Shown: piece by piece, positions 7,108 to 9,294 of the stretch | Position numbering within the stretch: the stretch's first letter is position 1 | Layout of the letters: each line of letters opens with the position of its first letter | Origin: Betaproteobacteria bacterium | GTDB taxonomy: Bacteria > Pseudomonadota > Gammaproteobacteria > Burkholderiales > Burkholderiaceae_E | DNA length: 9,294 bases | NCBI GenBank assembly: GCA_016868095.1 | Contig: VGHV01000077.1 | Location: 1 to 9,294, forward strand | Direction: 5' to 3' | Notes under the pieces: generated by a model | The model's input: only the letters and a program-made list of their open reading frames with translations | Database searches by the model: none | Told to the model about the DNA's origin: nothing | Program-made: the position numbers and the translations under genes

Positions 7108-8406
7108 TCACCTCTTTGGAAACGCCACACGGAAGGCGCGCTTTAAGTCGTCGATTAGGTCATCGGGATCCTCCAGACCGATCGATAGCCTAAGGGTTGC
7201 TTCGCCGATGCCTGCCGCTTTGAGCGCTTGCTCGTCCATGCGAAAGTGGGTTGTCGAGGCAGGATGAATCACCAGCGAGCGCGCATCACCGACGTTGGCA
7301 AGATGCGAGAAGACTTGCAATGCTTCAACGAAAGCACGACCCTGATCGCGATTGCCCGCAAGCTCAACTGAAAAGACCGCGCCACATCCTTTGGGCATGA
7401 GCTGCTTGGCTAGCTTATGGTCTGGATGACTTGCGAGGCCAGGATACGATACCTTACGAACCTGAGCGTGCGATTCAAGATAATGGGCGACCTCGAGCGT
7501 ATTGCTGACATGTCGCTGCATGCGAAGCGATAAGGTCTCAATGCCCTGCAAAATCTGGAAGGCATTCATTGGACTGAGACATGCACCAAAGTCCCTCAAA
7601 GCTTCGCGACGGGCTCGAAGCAAAAACGGCGCGACCGTCGACTCCTCGGCGAACACCATGCCATGAAATCCTTCGTAAGGCTGGGTAAGCTCGGGAAACC
7701 GATCACTGGCCATCCAATCGAAGCGCCCACCATCCACGACAACGCCCCCAAGTACCGTGCCATGTCCACAAAGAAATTTGGTGGCTGAGTGGTATACGAG
7801 ATCAGCGCCCCATTCGATCGGTCGAATCAACCAAGGCGTGGTGAAGGTCGAGTCAACAAGTAAAGGTATGCCGTGCCGATGTGCGATGGCCGAAACCTGT
7901 GGAATGTCGAGCACATCCAGACCAGGGTTTCCGAGCGTTTCGCCAAACAGCAATTTGGTGTTCGGACGTATAGCCGCCTCCCAGGCCTTAAAGTCACCCG
8001 GGGTCACGAAGGTGGTTTGAATGCCAAAGCGCGCAAGCGTGTAGTGCAAGAGGTTGTGAGAGCCGCCGTAAAGTGCTGTTGAAGCAACAATGTGTGATCC
8101 CGATCCTGCCAAGGTCGCGATGGCAAGGTGCAGGGCCGCTTGGCCACTTGCGGTCGCAATCGCGCCAACACCCGCATCGAGCGCCGCCATGCGCTCTTCG
8201 AACACCGCAACCGTGGGGTTGCTTAGACGCGAATAAACGTGACCTGACTGCTCCATATTAAATAGACCCGCGGCGGCATCGGAATCTTTAAAAACAAAAG
8301 CAGTTGTTAAGTGAATCGGTGTTGCTCTCGATCCATGCGTTGCGTCGGGCGACGCACCTGCATGAACAGCAAGTGTGTCAAAGCGATAGTAATCTTCGTT
8401 CGCCAT
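7108..8406 (-). CDS. metY: O-acetylhomoserine sulfhydrylase (O-acetylhomoserine aminocarboxypropyltransferase)
   Basis: This PLP enzyme of the Cys/Met metabolism family makes homocysteine from an acylated homoserine and sulfide, the direct sulfhydrylation route to methionine. The 432-residue length fits MetY better than the shorter MetZ (about 400). Features seen: FDTLAVHAG at the N-terminus, HVYSRLSNPT (phosphate-binding Y58 and R60 of the partner subunit), Y113 in ALYGG that stacks on PLP, D185 in LLVDSTF, and the Schiff-base lysine K210 in HSATKFLCGHG. The C-terminal SLVIHPASTTH and LRLSIGLED are also present. AGGA at 8417-8414, 7 nt upstream, supports the ATG at 8406. It heads an operon with the hydrolase and DUF2069 genes, and a perfect palindrome lies 27 bp upstream. 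Acetyl versus succinyl substrate is inferred from length and pattern; MetZ is the alternative. Confidence 0.92.
   Translation of the reverse strand: MANEDYYRFDTLAVHAGASPDATHGSRATPIHLTTAFVFKDSDAAAGLFNMEQSGHVYSRLSNPTVAVFEERMAALDAGVGAIATASGQAALHLAIATLAGSGSHIVASTALYGGSHNLLHYTLARFGIQTTFVTPGDFKAWEAAIRPNTKLLFGETLGNPGLDVLDIPQVSAIAHRHGIPLLVDSTFTTPWLIRPIEWGADLVYHSATKFLCGHGTVLGGVVVDGGRFDWMASDRFPELTQPYEGFHGMVFAEESTVAPFLLRARREALRDFGACLSPMNAFQILQGIETLSLRMQRHVSNTLEVAHYLESHAQVRKVSYPGLASHPDHKLAKQLMPKGCGAVFSVELAGNRDQGRAFVEALQVFSHLANVGDARSLVIHPASTTHFRMDEQALKAAGIGEATLRLSIGLEDPDDLIDDLKRAFRVAFPKR
7111..7115 (-). promoter_or_regulatory. Ribosome binding site of the hydrolase gene, within the metY end
   Basis: AGAGG reads on the minus strand inside the last two metY codons (AAG AGG), 7 nt before the ATG at 7103. 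It decides the start of the hydrolase gene in favour of 7103 over the longer 7130 frame and suggests translational coupling with metY. Confidence 0.75.
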
Positions 8407-8433
8407 GGCTTAATCCTGTGATCGAAACAAGGT

Positions 8434-8451
8434 CCTGATGCTAGCATCAGG
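8434..8451. repeat. Perfect 18-bp palindrome upstream of metY
   Basis: CCTGATGCTAGCATCAGG is an exact inverted repeat, 9 + 9 bp with no spacer, in the metY/CBS intergenic region. It lies 27 bp before the metY start and 123 bp before the CBS gene. As DNA it could be a dimeric regulator's operator. As RNA it could fold into a 7-bp hairpin with a CUAG loop in the metY leader. No T-run follows it on either strand, so it is not a standard terminator. I do not recognise the motif as a known operator. Confidence 0.6.
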
Positions 8452-8473
8452 GATCCGCGATGGTTGAGCTGTT

Positions 8474-8514
8474 GCAATCGGGCAATCTTGGCAAAGAGTG
8501 ACCCTGTGGCAATC
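8474..8514 (+). repeat. Three GCAATC direct repeats between metY and the CBS gene
   Basis: GCAATC occurs at 8474-8479, 8482-8487 and 8509-8514; the first two are offset by 8 bp. All lie within the 168-bp divergent intergenic region. They could be protein-binding repeats, but a six-base motif three times in a short region may be chance. Confidence 0.3.
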
Positions 8515-8574
8515 GCCGATGGGTGCGCAAGTTGATGTGGCGTTTATTGGAGCAAGGAATAGGTCCACCTAGTC

Positions 8575-9039
8575 ATGTTGGTACGCGATATTTTGAGAGT
8601 AAAAGGCACAGCGCTTTTTACAGTTGGTCCTGAGACGCTGCTATCTGAGTGCGTGACGGTAATGGCTGACCTGGATATCGGTTCACTGGTTGTAATGGAC
8701 CAAGGGCGCCTCGCTGGCATGCTTTCTTTTCGCGAGGTCTTACGAGTGTTGGCACAAAGGCAACGCGAGCATCGCGTCGGACCAACGCCAACCATGTCCT
8801 TGATCAAAGCGTCGGAAGTCATGGAGCCAAAGCCTAGAATTGCCAGCCCTGACATGGATGTCAATGATCTACGCAAGATGATGCTCGAGCATCATGATCG
8901 GTATGTGCCTGTGATGGACGCTCAAGTCTTACTCGGGGTAGTCTCTTTTTACGACGTCGCGCGGGCCGTGCTTGATGCGCAAAGTTTCGAGAACCGCATG
9001 CTCAAAGCTTATATTAAAGACTGGCCAACAGAGGGGTAA
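8575..9039 (+). CDS. Stand-alone two-CBS-domain protein
   Basis: This is a 154-residue cytoplasmic protein made only of a CBS pair (Bateman module). CBS1 is at about residues 1-60 ([34 protein letters not shown]), and CBS2 at about 78-134 ([36 protein letters not shown]). The ribose-contacting acid of the S-x-x-D motif is D127 in CBS2 and is replaced by E54 in CBS1. Such modules bind adenine nucleotides or S-adenosylmethionine and act as sensors or partners for other proteins. The ligand here cannot be told. The start has only a weak AGGT 10 nt upstream. The gene diverges from metY and is followed 4 nt later by surE, so it is likely the first gene of a surE operon. The family call is firm; the role is unknown. 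Confidence 0.9.
   Translation: MLVRDILRVKGTALFTVGPETLLSECVTVMADLDIGSLVVMDQGRLAGMLSFREVLRVLAQRQREHRVGPTPTMSLIKASEVMEPKPRIASPDMDVNDLRKMMLEHHDRYVPVMDAQVLLGVVSFYDVARAVLDAQSFENRMLKAYIKDWPTEG
9031..9036 (+). promoter_or_regulatory. Ribosome binding site of surE
   Basis: GAGGGG, formed by the last two sense codons of the CBS gene, sits 7 nt before the surE ATG at 9044. It fixes that start and implies coupled translation of the two genes. Confidence 0.8.
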
Positions 9040-9043
9040 ACCA

Positions 9044-9294
9044 ATGCACATACTTGTATCGAACGATGACGGCTACCTCTCGCCGGGACTTGCTGCGCTT
9101 GCCCAGGCCATGCAGGCCTTCGGCAAGGTCACGGTTGTCGCCCCAGATCGAGATCGAAGCGGTGCTTCGAATTCACTCACCCTCGATGCGCCACTAACGG
9201 TTCGCAAAGCACCCAGTGGCTACTACTTTATCAATGGCACCCCGACCGATTGCGTTCATATGGCCATCACAGGACTTCTTGATGAAAAGCCGGC
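9044..9294 (+). CDS. surE: 5'/3'-nucleotidase SurE, 3' end beyond window
   Basis: SurE is a metal-dependent cytoplasmic nucleotidase that removes phosphate from nucleoside monophosphates; it is linked to stationary-phase and stress survival. Only the first 83 codons are in the window (full family length is about 250). The N-terminal signature is complete: [10 protein letters not shown] with metal ligands D8 and D9, [17 protein letters not shown] with S39 and N43, and [11 protein letters not shown], all very close to E. coli SurE. Translation probably depends on the strong GAGGGG site in the end of the preceding CBS gene, 4 nt away. In many proteobacteria surE is followed by pcm, nlpD and rpoS; what follows here is not visible. 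Confidence 0.97.
   Translation, partial: MHILVSNDDGYLSPGLAALAQAMQAFGKVTVVAPDRDRSGASNSLTLDAPLTVRKAPSGYYFINGTPTDCVHMAITGLLDEKP

Noticed and set aside
7104..7130. Longer start for the alpha/beta hydrolase at 7130
   Set aside because: It overlaps the metY end, adds nine residues unlike the family, and the good AGAGG site fits only the ATG at 7103.
8407..8574. A SAM- or SAH-type riboswitch upstream of metY
   Set aside because: Apart from the single palindrome I could not find the multi-stem conserved cores of these riboswitches; a covariance-model scan would be needed to be certain.

Overview
This window looks like an ordinary chromosomal stretch from a proteobacterium, most likely a betaproteobacterium of the Burkholderiales. 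The protein families (oligopeptidase A, FolD, DusA, a DUF2069 membrane protein, an O-acetylhomoserine sulfhydrylase, SurE) and their E. coli-like motifs support Proteobacteria. The finer placement is an inference from gene content and moderate base composition, and no genus can be named. I saw no insertion sequence, phage gene, CRISPR array, toxin-antitoxin pair or defence system, and all the main reading frames are intact.

Layout. 1-1752 (minus) is the N-terminal 584 codons of an M3 oligopeptidase A (prlC), cut by the left edge; folD (1910-2761, minus) lies directly upstream of it. Diverging from folD is a tRNA unit with a recognisable promoter, tRNA-Ala(GGC) and tRNA-Glu(TTC). It is followed after only 9 nt by a DMT/EamA-type membrane transporter (3008-3961, plus). 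A LuxR/FixJ-type regulator with an incomplete receiver (4008-4679, minus) converges on the transporter and diverges from dusA (4897-5940, plus). The end of dusA overlaps, tail to tail, the end of a DUF2069 membrane protein (5871-6266, minus).

The DUF2069 gene is the last of a tight minus-strand operon: metY (7108-8406), an alpha/beta hydrolase (6273-7103), then DUF2069, with gaps of 4 and 6 nt. Diverging from metY is a two-CBS-domain protein (8575-9039), followed 4 nt later by surE (from 9044, cut by the right edge). The metY/CBS intergenic region holds a perfect 18-bp palindrome.

How they fit together. The genes are mostly housekeeping: one-carbon folate metabolism (FolD), sulfur assimilation into homocysteine (MetY), tRNA supply and tRNA modification (tRNAs, DusA), peptide turnover (PrlC) and nucleotide/survival functions (SurE). 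FolD and MetY both feed methionine synthesis in general metabolism, but nothing here shows co-regulation. The points most worth a second look are a tandem-repeat insertion of about 40 residues just before the catalytic domain motif of PrlC, the palindrome upstream of metY, the transporter start almost fused to a tRNA, the receiver-defective regulator, and the 70-bp antisense gene overlap.
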